A DNA stretch of 64,000 nt from Lytechinus pictus. Its lineage: Eukaryota > Echinodermata > Echinoidea > Temnopleuroida > Toxopneustidae. The stretch is from the NCBI RefSeq assembly GCF_037042905.1, contig NW_026974141.1:829001-893000 (forward strand), read 5' to 3'. A program made the position numbers and the translations under genes. Positions 1 through 14,000 of the stretch are shown here, in pieces (within the stretch, counting starts at the first letter, position 1; every line of letters starts with the position of its first letter). The notes below the pieces were generated by a model. It saw only the letters and a program-made list of their open reading frames with translations, had not been told where the DNA came from and made no database searches.

Positions 1-1390
1 AACCCTAACCTTTTTTGATAATCAATTGACAAATCAATATCAATGAGGCATGCACTCGCATGTATGGGATGTTACTAAATTAGAATAATTGTTTCAAATT
101 TGCAATCAATCGCATCTCTTTGTATTACAGGACCCAACACTAAACACATACCAAGGGAAGTCTCACTTTCACACCAGCCCTGTAACATCACGCTTAGCGA
201 TTGTGATGCTGATGTCTGCGATCGATTGCATTGATTACTGTGTAGGATCAACTGTAAAAAAATCAGTCCCAAAGATCAATTGCTAAGCTTCATGTCACAG
301 GGCCAAGTGGGTATTTCATGAAACAAAAAGTAAATTATGTACTTTGCTTTCAACCAATCAGAGGGAAGGATTTCAGTAGCTTTGTATCCAGTGAAAACCA
401 CCTGACTACTAATAATGAAGACGTGCTCTCTTTCACTTAATCTTGTAACATGTCTAAGCAAGTCTGACAACTTCGACCATAAAGAGCATCCATAATAAAA
501 GAGATGCAAGTATAATTTTGTGGTCTGTTTCGGAATTGGTCATAAAAGCTTTCAACACCTGGGGCCCATAACACAAAACTCAGCAATGATTGTACAATAT
601 TTTTTCTATGATTGATTGCATTTACTACAATATACAATTAATCGTGAAAATCAAGCGTACGATTACTTACTAACCTTTGTGTTACAGAGCCCAGAAATCA
701 CATGGAATATTCATCATCTACATATAATAGCCCACCTTGCATTCATCTCTCTCTCTCTCTCTCTCCTCTTTAGTTTTCCCTGTACATGTGCGCTATAAAA
801 AATGGGGGAGGGTATTCATAAAGCCATAAAGCAAATGAATTCATCATTGGGTTTCAAATTACCAAAGATTATCATGATCAGTGACATCCACTCTCATAAA
901 CAAAACATTGCTAACACTCATTTCAAAAGATTTCCATGATACCGCATTGAATGTATGAATTGAATCGATCTATGCCATATTCATGACTGCTAGACACAAT
1001 TTTTTTAGGGTTTGGGATATTTTTTTGCAAACACGCAAAACTATGCACAACTACATAGATATCCTATTGACCTAATCTGCTTACTTATTTCCTAACATCA
1101 GACAGTTGTCAAGGAACGGGTGATCCACTTGCATCCACTTCTCAAAATGAATCATACGCTATAATCAGACACTAAATACACACAGAGGCTAATGAAGACT
1201 GAAATTAAGAAGAATTGACTGATTGACACTATTTATTGAAATGCCTGTGTTTATTTGGAAAATCCTGCACAAATTCATCCAATCCAATACAGTCAAAACT
1301 TTGGAACCACATTAATCTGTTTGACTCAGGAGAAATTTTACGTACGAGAGGTACATGTATAAGTATAACATGGATAAACTCGTGGAGTGC
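1..1390. other. Gene-free stretch with small inverted-repeat elements
   Basis: I see no convincing coding region here; open frames are short and lack family motifs. Two short imperfect inverted-repeat units are visible. One lies about 93-250, with a GCGATTGAT-type motif in both orientations and a 'gccctgtaaca / tgtattacaggaccc' pair. The other lies about 560-693, with ends gggcccataacacaaa and tttgtgttacagagccc. Both look like short non-autonomous DNA transposon remnants. A CT microsatellite sits at about 746-766. The first ten bases resemble a telomere repeat but do not continue. Confidence 0.5.
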
Positions 1391-1391
1391 A

Positions 1392-2055
1392 TCTGGCAGT
1401 CTCGCCTGCATTGCACGAGTCAATATAGAAGCAGTGCCTACTTCGAAATCGACTATAGAATAATCATTCACAAAAAAAAACATTCATAATATGATATAAA
1501 AATACTAGTTCATTGACCCTAAATATTTTACCTTGATCGTGTGACTTAAGAATTGTACAAGACGATTAGTGATACTTGATTACCCTTATGTCCACATTTC
1601 ATGAACTAGATCCATAAACTTTCAAAGTTATGATGGCAATTCAACAAATACCCCCAACACAGCCAAAATTCATTGACCTTGGTCATGTGACCCGAAACTC
1701 ATGCAGGATGTCCACTGATGCTTGATTATTCAAATGTCCAAGTTTCATGAACCAGATCCATAAACTTTCAAAGTTATGATGGAAATCAACAAATACCACC
1801 AACATTGCCAAAGTTCATTGACCTTAAATGACCTTTGACTTAGTCATCTGACCTCAATCTCTGGCAGGATGTTAAGTAATTCTTGGTTACCATTATGTCC
1901 AAGTTTTATGAACTAGGCCTACATACTTTCTAAGTTATGATGATATTTCCAAAACTTTGGTTAAGATTTGACGTTGACGAAGCCGCCGCCGTTGCCAACA
2001 TCAGAAAAAGCGGCGCATATGCATGTAGTCTCGCTCTGCTATGCAGGTGAGTCAA
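1392..2055. repeat. Dispersed repeat with three ~150-bp internal tandem units
   Basis: Three diverged copies of a unit of roughly 150 bp begin near 1513, 1667 and 1812. Each contains 'cattgacct', 'tgtccaagttt.atgaac', 'catacactttc' and 'aagttatgatg' blocks. The block ends in a GC-rich 'gccgccgccg...aagcggcg' segment and 'ctcgctctgctatgcagg', whose reverse complement is partly matched at 1392-1412, suggesting inverted termini. This type of repeat is common in marine invertebrate genomes; the family name is not assigned here. Confidence 0.6.
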
Positions 2056-2654
2056 AAATTGTTTCAATAATTTAGGCAAATATTTGACTTGTGTAAGAGT
2101 TACCTGCAGATGGATTCTCAATCGTATGGAGTCAAAATTAATGCCTCCACCATTGCAAGACGATACTCTACTTTAAAAAATTTCAATAATGATCAATATG
2201 ACCTTTGACTTTGTAAGGCCAAACTCTAATCAAGTCACTGTCACTCCCATATCATGCATACATGTACACAATGTTTTGAGTTGAACCCTCAGTTATTTGG
2301 GGGTTTCAAGTGTCCAATATATTCATTAACGATGGTTACAACCTTTGAACAGGTGACCCTTGGATCTACCCAGTTTGATAGGCACACACTGAACACTTTA
2401 TTTTTATTTTCTTGCTGTTGAAAATTGGTTCCACAGTGTAGAAGCTGCATATCTGAATTCACAATCTCCTAGAGAATTGAAATCAATGGACTCTCTTTCA
2501 ATGTACGCACTAAATTATGCATAATGATTGCATTTTACATGTATCTACAAAAACTGTGGTCTAGCCAACAGGTTAACACCTTCTTTGTGAATTCAGGCAA
2601 AAGCCTCTTGCAACCAAGAGGCTTTAGGAAGTTGGGAGCATACATGTATAAGGT

Positions 2655-3238
2655 CAGGGTTCCCACAGAAATTTGAAAACAGAGTTCCATGACTTTTCCA
2701 TGACTAAATTGCTGGTTTCCATGACTTCCCGAGACGTACCAAGAGTTATGCAGAATTTGGGATGTCACAAAACTGGGAAAAATGGAAATCATGAACACCA
2801 ATGATAAAAGCAGAGTATGATCACAGAGTATGAGTTTTGTGAGACACAACAATCCGGAAAGCTGCCATAGCCGAGAGGTGCTTTTACTCATGCCTCTGCT
2901 GTCCTCTGGAATGCTTTACCTAATTCAATGAGACATCAAAGTGATTTATGTAGGTTCAGGAGATCCCTTAAAACATATCTATTCAATGCATAAAATACTA
3001 ACTTTGAACTAATGGTCCAATATAAATATATCTTGATTACTTTATTCTTACCTTACACTATTTCTTCTTTAAGCGCATAGGGACATGCTATGCTATGTGT
3101 GATGCGCTATACAAGAATTGAGCATTATTATTATTATTATTAAATGAAATTCCATGACTTTTCACAAATTTTCCAAATTCCCTGACTTTCAATGACCACA
3201 AATTTTTCCAGGATTTTCCAGGACTGTGGGAATCTTGA
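2655..3238. mobile_element. Inverted-repeat element with a LINE tail inserted in it
   Basis: The left end reads 'agggttcccacag' followed by repeated 'ttccatgactttt'. The right end reads 'ttttccaggactgtgggaatcttg', which is inverted to the left end. The two halves flank a LINE 3' tail at 2878-3143, so a small non-autonomous element was split by a later LINE insertion. No clear target duplication was found. Confidence 0.5.
2878..3143 (+). mobile_element. 3' tail of a CR1/L2-type LINE
   Basis: The plus strand encodes the end of a reverse-transcriptase ORF of the form 'LWNALP...SMRHQ...LCRFRRSLKTYLF' and then a stop. This is followed by a short 3' UTR with 'gcgctatacaag' and an ATT repeat (about 3120-3143). 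This combination is typical of 5'-truncated CR1/L2 elements. Only the last ~270 bp are present. Confidence 0.7.
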
Positions 3239-3374
3239 AGGTTGATAGAACATAGAATAGTGAAGATCTAGTGGCCCCATAACTTATTTTCCATCACATT
3301 TGCTAATAGAGAAAATAATGTGAACTTGTCCTTTCCACAGGTGATGGAGAGGGGGGGGGGGGGCAATGAACTTG

Positions 3375-5067
3375 TCAGCTGTGACCTGGGCTTTCATTTG
3401 GACAGACTACCGACTGAAGAGAATTGAGAGCGGATACTGCAGACTGGACATCTTCACATCTAGGGCACTTCCAGCTGCTTCTTTGACCTGGATCAGGAAT
3501 GCCACAGCAGTTCGAGTGCCACCACTCGCCACACATGCTGCAGTGGGCCATCTTCATCTTTGATTCCTTTGCGATAGCATACCAGGGCATCCTGCAGAGG
3601 CAAAACACGTCCACACTAATCGTCCTCTTTACGGTTCGCTCTAAGGACTGATCAATCTTTGGGAAAGGTGTGAGACTACGTTTCTGGAAGCAATGGTAGA
3701 GATGGTCTCTCATGGAGGTGATGTCATAACAAACCAATGCCGGATCTTCAGAATACAGGACACTCACGGCAAAAGCTATCGCGAAAAGACCACAATCGGT
3801 GAATTCCTTGGACAACTGAACTGGTTGGATTTCCACAGAGATCTGGGTGTCCTGAGAACACACGATACATGCTATCTGCTTGCGTATGATGTCTGGAATC
3901 GTCCGAGCACCCATACTGTCATAGTACTTGACTGTTCCTGGAGCGCAGGAAATGGACGTGACAAAAATCCAGTGGTCCTTCCCATCGTTCATTAGCTGGC
4001 CGAACTCTCCTTGGGCTGCTGAGAAGAGAAGATGGTTACCTAGAGTGGTTTCCTCAAACCCATGCATAAGAGGGAACATTTCTAGGATCAGTGCCTGTGC
4101 TTCCCTGATGATCCTACTACTCACTGACTGGTCTGAACACAGTTCCTCACGCATGACCTCACCAAACTCAACCCTCTCGGCTGCAGAACAAAACCTGCAA
4201 CTTCTATTCTTGCACGTACAACTCTTCCCAGTAGTGTCAGGATGAATTTTACCACTATGCTTCTTGCTATTATATCTATTGGAGGATTTTCTTGATTGTG
4301 TATGTGAATCAAGTACATCTGTACTTTTCTGTCCTGATGGAATCAATACCCGTTTTTGTTTTGCTTTCTGTAGATTCCTGAGGGTGTTTCTGAGTTGTTC
4401 CTGCAGAGCATCTAGGATAGATGAATCTTGAATGGCATAAGTCTCTTCAGTTAGTTCCTCAAGAAGTCTTCTGCATTGACTTGCTTGGTTTGAGCCATCA
4501 CTATCCTTTGTCGATTGACATGAACCCATCTGACTCGCTTGGTTTGAGCCATCACTTTGCCTAGTTGATTGAACTGCATCTAGCGGACTACCACCTTGGT
4601 TTGCATCATTGCTACTGTCACTCAATCTAAGTACATCTATATGTACCATCTGTCTTCTACAATCACTTCCTTGATCTGTACCATCTTCAGACAAATGAAA
4701 TGGTTCTATTTCCTTACTGCTCGATTGAATGGCTAGGTTTGTAGTATTGATATCCTCGACCAACTGAAGTGAATCTACACGACTCTCTTGGTGATTAATC
4801 TCACTTGGCTGAGTCAAAAGAAGGGAATCGTCCAGCTGTCTTCTGCACTGGCTGACCTGGATCATAGAATCAGTAGAATGAGTCAGCTGCTGCAAGATTT
4901 CCATCTTTCTCCTCTGGTGACTAGCTGCATTCGTACCATCAACAGCTGTATTTGATGGGTCAGAAACTACCACCTCTTGTCTGCACTCAGCAACTGTGGT
5001 CGAGGTATTGCTGGCCTCGGTAGACGGAGGGGACTGCTCAGCTTGGCTAAATGTTCTGTCTGGTTGC
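3375..5067 (-). CDS. Exon 7: Ulp1-like peptidase domain and PHD finger
   Basis: The terminal exon carries 563 codons. The catalytic His lies in 'DHWIFVTS', Asp in 'KYYDSMG' and Cys in 'TDCGLFAIAFAVS'. His-Asp spacing is 18 and Asp-Cys spacing is 42, comparable with yeast Ulp1 (17 and 49). In Ulp1 a Gln six residues before the Cys forms the oxyanion hole; here that position is Ser, and the nearest Gln is eight before. The PHD finger has CxC, CxxC, WWHxxC and CxxC pairs in order, with Trp before the His. A Cys cluster 'CTCKNRSCRFC' precedes the peptidase domain. The exon could be mistaken for a complete gene because it is open for its whole length. Confidence 0.85.
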
Positions 5068-8000
5068 CTAAAATGTAATGAGAAAAAAAAAAAAAAAGTT
5101 TGGTAACTGGGAAAGAATCATATGCAATTGAAGGTGAAGTTCGCCCTGACGTTAGGTTCTTTTTAATGAAACCTAAAATTACAGCAAAAAAAATATAATA
5201 ATTTAAGGCCATGGGCCCGTTTCATGAATTCACATGGTGCATTCGACTCAAAGGCCCGTATTCTGAAGTCAGGTTTAACTTAGACCATGGTCTAACTCAG
5301 TGCTAAAATTATGGGAAGCCAAAAATGTCAAAATTTTAATTAAGTTGTATGTTTCTTATGTTTGCTGTGCTCTTTCCTGATTCATCGATGGTGAAGACAA
5401 TCATCTATTTATACTTCCTAGATAATTATGAATGATTTGAGAGCCAAATGAGCTGAAATATGATATCTCTACTTTTAGTGATTTATGTAACAATTGGCTA
5501 TCCATACTTAAATCACAACTTTAAACCTGAGTTTAATTTAAACCTGACTTCAGAATACGGGCCAATGTCATCCTTAAAAGCTTTCATGAATCAGGCCCCT
5601 GGCTACTTTTAATATTAAGTGTCCGTACCTAAAGTGTGCTCCTGTAGTCTCAGAGCTCATCTGTTGTCTTACATCTTGCACAGCAAGCTCCTTATTTAGA
5701 ACCTGTGTCTGTACATCACTTTGAATCCCTGATCCATCAGAACCTCCTCCACTCACACACGAACTGCTTTGTACGACCTTGTGTCCAAGGACAGGCACAT
5801 AGTCTTCTGCAACAGCCTGCAAGAACATGTACATACAGAATTGGAAAAGGGTAATTAAATCCTTGTATAAGAAATAACCCGCTACCACCATCCAAACACA
5901 CACTTTAAGGACAGATTGTGTGTGTGGGGAGAAAGAGTTCACAAATAAGATCTGTTAAACTAATTTCCAACCTAGGGCTTAAAGAGAAATTCCAGTAGTT
6001 GCAGTAAACACTGATTTCATGAGAAAGTCTGTAAAACCAGGCTTAATTGTCAGTATATCATCGAGGATCTAGATCTGGTACAGTTACATAAACTGAACTT
6101 TGTGAAATCTTGAAATCTACGCTGAAAAATGTTCAGACTGAACTTCCCCAACACAGATAAGCACACGTGGGACAGTGTATAATTATTGCTTTGAGCGTCG
6201 GGCCCGACGCTCTACCCGAATCCTGTGCTTATTTGCTGATTTCTCAGCAATTACACAATTTCTTCCAGAATCCTTTGGCACATGCGTTTTATTTATACAA
6301 ACAGACACTTTGGTGGTCATTTCATTGGATTCTGTACGAACTCATTTTGATATCGTTACCAAAACTAGCATTTACCTTTAAGGATATGTCTCTCATGTAC
6401 ATAGTATTTTGTAACTCCCTGTACATATGCACAAATAAGTCCTTGTACAAGAAATACCCTTTTCCTCTTACTCCCACACACACCTATAGAGACAAGAACA
6501 TAGTGTGGCAGAGGGGGTTTACAAAGAAGATCTGATAATTATTTCTACTAGTTGCATAACTATGAATTGATAATCCAAATAAACATGCTCCAAATCTAGC
6601 GTGAACAAAAGGAAACCTGTCAAAAAGAATCCCTTGCATATAACAACAATCACCAATCAGGCAGTTTAAAAATAAATTGGAAATCTTCTGGCTCAGTGGC
6701 TGTAGATTGATGATGCATGAAAATTATGAAAGAACATTTGAAAAATCTATCTTCTTTCTTTAATAAATTCTTTTTTTAGAGTTTTACAACCCTTTCATAA
6801 ATTCAAATCAGAATAGCGCATACCCAGCAATACTAATTACATTCATGAATTCAGAAACAATCTAGATTATTCAATTATCCCGTTCATAAATTCAAGGATG
6901 AGATTAAGTGCAGCCGGAGTCCTCCGAATACAAGTTCACTCAAATAATCTGTATTCTTACGATCGTGAAAGTTTATCTGTGTTGGTTGAGAATAACAAAA
7001 AGGTTAACTTTTGACCGCAACACACAAATAAATTTTGAAGTTATTACCTCAAAAATTGTTGGCTATTGACTGCAGCCTTCCTCAGCGATGTGACGTGATT
7101 TGACCTTATTGATATAGTAATCAATGATGGGATCATAGACAATCTGAGCATCACATTGATATCAACAAGGTTTGAACAAGGAGCCACGGTAATCTGATGC
7201 GATCACTACGCAGGGTGCTACATAACTTTTTAGAAGCGCTTGCCCAGTCGGGCAAGTAAATTCTTAAATAGTTGTAATATACTTGCCCCAAAATCTATTT
7301 CACTTGCCCGAAAAAATCCTTGAAAAAAAAGTTTTATCTCTTCAAAAGAAAGTTTTACGGTTTTATAAGCCATTGACCTTTTTCTGTCTTTTGACATGAA
7401 CTGATCTACCTTGCTATTGCATTTCTTTTTCCAAAGTGATTTTATCTTGCCTACCATGACCAAAATTAGGGTCAATATCATATCATATCGACCCTAATTT
7501 TGGTCATTCTACTGTGAGAATTTTGCTTTCTACCGTGTGTGAATTTCGCTTGCCCATTTTGGGCAAGTAGTTTTGGTCTTTACTTCAAAACACTTGTCCA
7601 ACTCTAACTTCTACTTGCCCCCGGCAATCGGGCAAGTGCTACGTCACTAAAGTCAAATCGAGTCACATTGCTGAAGAAGGCAGTAGCCAAAAATTTCAAG
7701 GTAACTCTTCAAGATTTCTTTGTGTGTTGTGATCAAAAGTTTAACTTTTTATTAACTGTATTCTTCTACTCTTCAACCTCTCTTGAACAGAAATAAGCTT
7801 CATCCAATCCGCAACTGAATATGCAAAAGGCCTGGCTCCTTTTATATGTAGCTGGTTTCAAACAACTCATACATGTACTTGTAAACTCACACATTTGTGA
7901 TCACTTGGTTCTGGAAATTTTATATAGATTCGTCTCTCTATTTTAACATCTGATTCTGTAGATAGGGATTTCCTGAGTCTTTCTGACATGGCTTTTCTTC

Positions 8001-11000
8001 TCCATACTGTATTGCTCTCAATCTAAACACAATAAAGCAAGAAATGAAGTTATATGCAATTCCGTGTTCCGATTCATTTGAATTATATTAAATTTGTGTC
8101 CCTAAAATGGTTATGATATAAAGGATATACAGACTGAAGCACCACCAAAACTTTCCTTGGGGGGTGCTTTGTGTATCATTTTTATTCTCTATAGGCAGCA
8201 CCCCCAGGTATTCAGGAAGATGTGTAAAAATTGAAAAAAATGTAATGAAAATGACCTTCATTTCGTTTTTTTCTTCCAAATTTCTTGGTACCAATTTGAC
8301 CTCAATTATGCACCTTCAGAGCACTTTTTTAAACCGAAGGCGAGGTTTATATGAAAAAAATAGTTTATTAAAGCAGAAAATAACTTTGATGATGACAAAA
8401 CATAATCATATGGCTCGTGAGAAGACCCAAACAGAACTCACTTTATAATCTGGGAACTTCAAGATATCTCTAAAAGATATTTGTGCTGGACAGTCCACCT
8501 TCTTGCCAGATAACCGTTTTCTCCTTTTTTGATCATCTTCCTAGAAATTTGAAGAAAACAAAATTTAAAATCAATACACCACATGTAGAATTTATATTAA
8601 ATAGAGCAGTGCTTTATGATAAAATATTCTCAATTGCTAGGCATGCATTTAGGCTTCAGTCACAACTTTCCAATCTACAGTTGGAAAGTGGCAAAGTGTA
8701 GATTGATGTCTTTCCAAAGGATGTGAAGCCCTGGCGGGGTTTGAACCCATGATCCTCTGATAACAAGAAGATAGTCCGAACCACTGCACCACAATGCACC
8801 CAAAAAAGTATGCAACTTAGGGCAAGAACGAGGGGAACACAAGTGAGTCAGTGAGTTAGGCTACTTATCGGTCGGTCGCCCCTCTGAGTTGTGACTGAAG
8901 CCTAAAGCCCGTCCTACACTATGAGATTCGTTGCGATCCAAATTTCAAATTTATTGTGATAACATTTGATATGGATATTCCAACTATTAAAATAATATGG
9001 ATCAGAATTCAGAATAGTGGTAGGACTACTAAAATCGAAATTCAGTCCAGTTAATAGAGTCTCCCTGAATGAATAGAAACAAATTTAATTCCGAATCGTA
9101 ATGACGTCATCATCGGCTGCGACTTGAAGCCATTTTGGTTTTTACTCAGACCATAGTGCTTGCACAAAGTAAAAATATGATTCGAGTTTTCCTAGCAATA
9201 TGCAAAACTTGAAATGAAATAATTTTACTTCTTGGAAATTCTATATTTAATGCAAAATGTGATTTCTTGAAAAATCGTGTCGCACTGGATCGCGTAGTGT
9301 GAGACGGTGTCAGGTGTGACTCATTTCTTTCTTTGACAGATATCCCTCAGTTCTTTTGCTAGTTAACCTATTAGCATTTATGATTCCTTTATTGCAGGCA
9401 CAACTTAGGAGCTACAGTTTGACTTGATATGCAAATTAACCTCTATAGAAACTGTGTGTTGGCTTGAGCGATTATGAATGGAAGTGTGTGAGCTGATGTG
9501 TGGAGTAAGAGATAGTGTGAAGGGTTGCTGTTCTTGTATAGCTTGGGCAAGCACTGTGCCTATTGACTTTTGGAGAGAGAGGACCTGTGTCTTCTTTATT
9601 GGCCTATTTTCACAAGTCAAGTTGTAAGTTGAATTATACCCTTACATTTCTTCCAATTTAATTGAATGATAGACAGGTTAGAGAGTTATAATACAAATGC
9701 TGTTTGAAATGTGTATTCTGAATATTGAAATCTTAATTCACTGGATTATTTTTATTTGTCCTTATTTGCAGTGGATAAAATATCTTGCTGTTTAAATGTA
9801 TTATGAATAATCATTACTATGGTATGATAAGTAATATCCTGTTGTATTATGATGATTACTGAGATTTATAAAAGGAATGGTTACTGTTACACGCAAGCAT
9901 TGGTTATGATTTACAGGTAGCTCTTATTACTGAGGATATTGTCTCGACTTCGGCCACGCCCTTTGGCCCGAATTCACAAAGGTGGTTTTGAAAACCCACG
10001 GTTGAGTCCATGGTTTATGCAGATTTCCTGTATAAATTACGCTTAATTTAGCGCGTATCGGGCACGTGTGTAAAAAAATGTCCAATGCTGATGCGCGCTT
10101 TTGTCACAGTGCGCAAGATTGACGCCTGTTACCATGGTTATCCACGCTATTTTATTCACGAGTCCACTGTTTTTATTCATGAGTCCACTCTTCAAACAGT
10201 GGACCCATGAATAAAATAGCGTGGATAACCATGGTAACAGGCGTAAAAAAATCTACAAGGCTGTATGGTAAAATTTTCCAAAATAATGAGATTTTATTTT
10301 ATATGAATTAATTATGCTAATTTATGCATAAATCATACTTTTTGCTATAATTCACTAAATAAAGCTCCTAGAATGCTAATTTTTGGTAAAAATATTCTTT
10401 GTAGCATTCTTAACAACGGCAATTGAAAAAAACTTCGGTTTTCTTATGTATTTTATTGATTTATGAATTTCTTATGTATTTCTGTGTTTTTCAACCTTTT
10501 GTTTTTCTTTGTTTTTTTCACCAGATTTATTGCACAACCTTTTTTGTAGCATAATTATGCTAAAATCAATTGCTTTCAGCTGTTTAAAGTAAAAATAATC
10601 ATATCTTTATGAATAAGATGAGAAAACTCAATTTGCATTGACTTTGTACACAAAATTACGTTTTGGAACAATTTTTGGTCTGACATGCACTTACAAAATG
10701 TTACGTAATTTCGGAACCGCCTACCCAGGCGTCATAAATTTGGTCTCAAAAGATGCGCGAGACTCAGAAGTATAAACTCTGCGAGTGGCGCAGTGAAAAA
10801 ATTTCGCGCGGCGGAATGATCGCAGAAAATGTTGAGGGGGGGGGGTTGATTCAACCCCCCCCCCGGCCATTTTAGGGTTAAGGCAAGGTTTGAAGTACAG
10901 GTTTACGTATGGCTTAATGTGTGCATTGTCAGCGCGACCAATTGTCACCGTCTGAGCAAATGTCCCATGGAACCTCTCATTACAGCACATACAGATCAAC

Positions 11001-14000
11001 AATTGTACCCCATGCTACATATATATGATTAGAAGAGATATCAGAAAAAACAAAACACACAAAATTTCATCATATCGGACAAGGAATAACAAATTACATT
11101 TTAAAGCTTTGCATTATTTTGGTGAAACCGTTTTACCAATGACTTCATAGACATGCAAATGAGCAACCTAATGTTTTATCCCCACTTAATTCTTTTGTAT
11201 TTTATGAAATTATGAATTCAAATTTGTCATAAAAGAATGAAACAATAAAGCTGGATTAACTCCTGATTTTAGGTGTACGATACATGTAATCATTGCTGCA
11301 ACCTATTTTGTGTATTACAAGAGAGACATCATAGTACGTATCACACTTACATGTATCAAAATATGAAATAATTATGATTTTATGTAATAAAGAAAAAGGG
11401 AAGTGGATACATGACATAATCAGCCCAAGAATTCAATAACCTAATTATTTAATATCAATATTAATTTTGATCAATTTTATTCAATTCATTTTAATCACAT
11501 TCAGATTTTCATGTCCCCCCTCCCTTGGTTTGAATAAAAACAAAACTAACCTGTGCAAGAGATCTTTTCTTTCTAGCAACATGCCTGTCCCTTCCATACT
11601 GACAATCTAATGTCTTAATTCCAATCACAATGTATGGTACGTGATCAAATACAAGGTGACCTTGACGAAGTCTGGAGCCGTCTTCCCAGCATACCTTATG
11701 ATGATCAATTTTTATATCTGAAAAAGCAATATATGTAGGTGTTATATACTGATTTGTTATTTTTAGATGAACAATTATGATATATCTGAAGATATCTATC
11801 TATCTTTTAGATATCTATATCTAAAGGAGAAAAATGGGAACATGCTATACAATGGACTTCTTTAAACAAGGCAGTGCCTGAGTGAAAAAAAGGAAAATCA
11901 GGCCGACTATTCCGAAAGTGCTTTCTCGTATTCAGTATTTGCTGAAGCTTTCTTCCCTAGCACACCTAAAATGCATTTACTGTTCTTCTTCTTCTTCTGG
12001 AAACAGTACAGTCCACCGTCTGGTGTATTGTCGTACTGGTGAAGTGCAGCGTGCAAGTGTACAGTGTATGTACATTATTCGATAAAAAATTGCTTACAGC
12101 GTGCAAATTGTTGTCAAATTTTCAATTGAAATAATGTTAGTAGACAAAGTGAAATTAGACCAACTGTGCAATGAGAATTAGACTACCGTAAGTGGCGTGC
12201 ATATGAGACAAGACGTGTCACCATATGGCAATTATAAACCCAGATTGAAAGTAGACCAAATGGGTTTATCCCATGTTTAGACTTCATGAAATGTAGGGTC
12301 TTGTCACACCTGAATCTTGAATCACAATAAATGATGATTGCAATTTGCCTTTAGAATCATCAGACCTTTCACACAGAAAATTTGTACCGTAATTTGAGTG
12401 AACACTTCCGGAGTAAAATTTGAATTTGTGATTGTGATTAGCGTTCGTGATTCTAGTTTGGTTTCACACGTGGTAAAAATTTGTCATTGGCCTTACTTTT
12501 CACTGGAAACATCATTCAAATTACCGAACGATTTTTTCCCGTGTGAAGGGACGGGTAGACTAACTTCTCGTTAAACAAAGTGAATACAATCTGTTCATGC
12601 AACTTGGAATTCAAGTAGGATTTTATTCACTTACATAATTTATAAAACACAGCCTCAAAACCTCTGAATTCATGTACATGTATGTCAATTTAAGTGATAG
12701 ACAAAAATATATATAGAATCCTTTCTTACCTTCTTTTCCATAGTCTTTGCTTTGTCTATATGTTGAAAATCGCACACCAAACTTTTGCTCGAATCGTCTG
12801 CGAAGAATCTCTGCACTCTCAATATCACGCACATAGCCAAATGGTGGAGGAAATTCAACGTCAAATTCATCTGACACTGAAACAGGACAGAAATATCAGA
12901 GAAAAAGTTGGTTTGCTTCAATGTTTCTCATTAATCTGATGAAAATCTTTGTCTGCATTACAATGAGATTCAATCTTCCACTCAAGTCATCAATCATGTT
13001 ACATTGTAGCATTAAAAAAAAAAATGAAAATTCAGATGCAAGTATGATACTTGTCAGCTATTATTTCATTTTTTAACAACCAACTTTTCCTCCTTCATTT
13101 CTGTCCTTGGGTACTACAATTGTCAACTTTTTGGTACAGCCAATGTTGAATCTGAATAACATGAAGCAAAACTCAACTTGACACAACATGGATTTTTTTT
13201 CCAGCAAACCCATGAATGAATCATAAATTCGAAATACATGCGACTAAAGTAGGGTAAAATTAAAAGCGACAAGTTAATGATAAAATGGATGAAAAATGAG
13301 GTAATCATAGTTTTCAAAAGTGGGCATTTGGGAGTGGGCTGGCACTGGCATGAAAATCTAAAAATGTAGAGATAAAAAGATAGAGATATAGGGGAGAGAG
13401 GGGTAAAAAATGCCACTTTTTTAATTTTCCCAATTACATACATATATGTAAAGCAGTAAAAAAACATGATTAGATGTCTATTACTAGGTCTAGAGCAGAC
13501 CAACATTATCCATTAGAAATTTTAGAACTATTCAGCCTAATTTGCATATTAATGAGCCATGAATGTTTTTGTCGCGTGGCCACCGAAATGGGGCAAATGA
13601 GGCCGCCTGAAACACTTATTTTATGTATTTAAAGTAAAAATAGTTTAGTTGGTTTGATACAATTAATAAACATAATGTACTTGTAATAATCGTTTAGTTA
13701 TTTATCAAAAACACCCCCATTTGGATTAATCTATTGATCCTATCCAATATTACGGAACTTTTTTTCTCAGATTGTGTTTTCTACTGTCACAGTTATAAGC
13801 TGTTATGTTACAAGTACGCATTCAGAGTAGGAAGGCTTACAAATTGGAAAATTACATGTTTGCCCAAAAATTATTGTGGGAAAGGTTGATATCACAATGA
13901 AATATAGCATACATGAATGACACAATGTTCGCCACTAGCAATCGGCGATTTGGCATATTACATGACGTCATCCAGCTATGATCGCAAGCCAATTTATGAA

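Noticed and set aside
1..10. aaccctaacc, telomere-like start of window
   Set aside because: Less than two repeat units and followed by ordinary sequence; chance.
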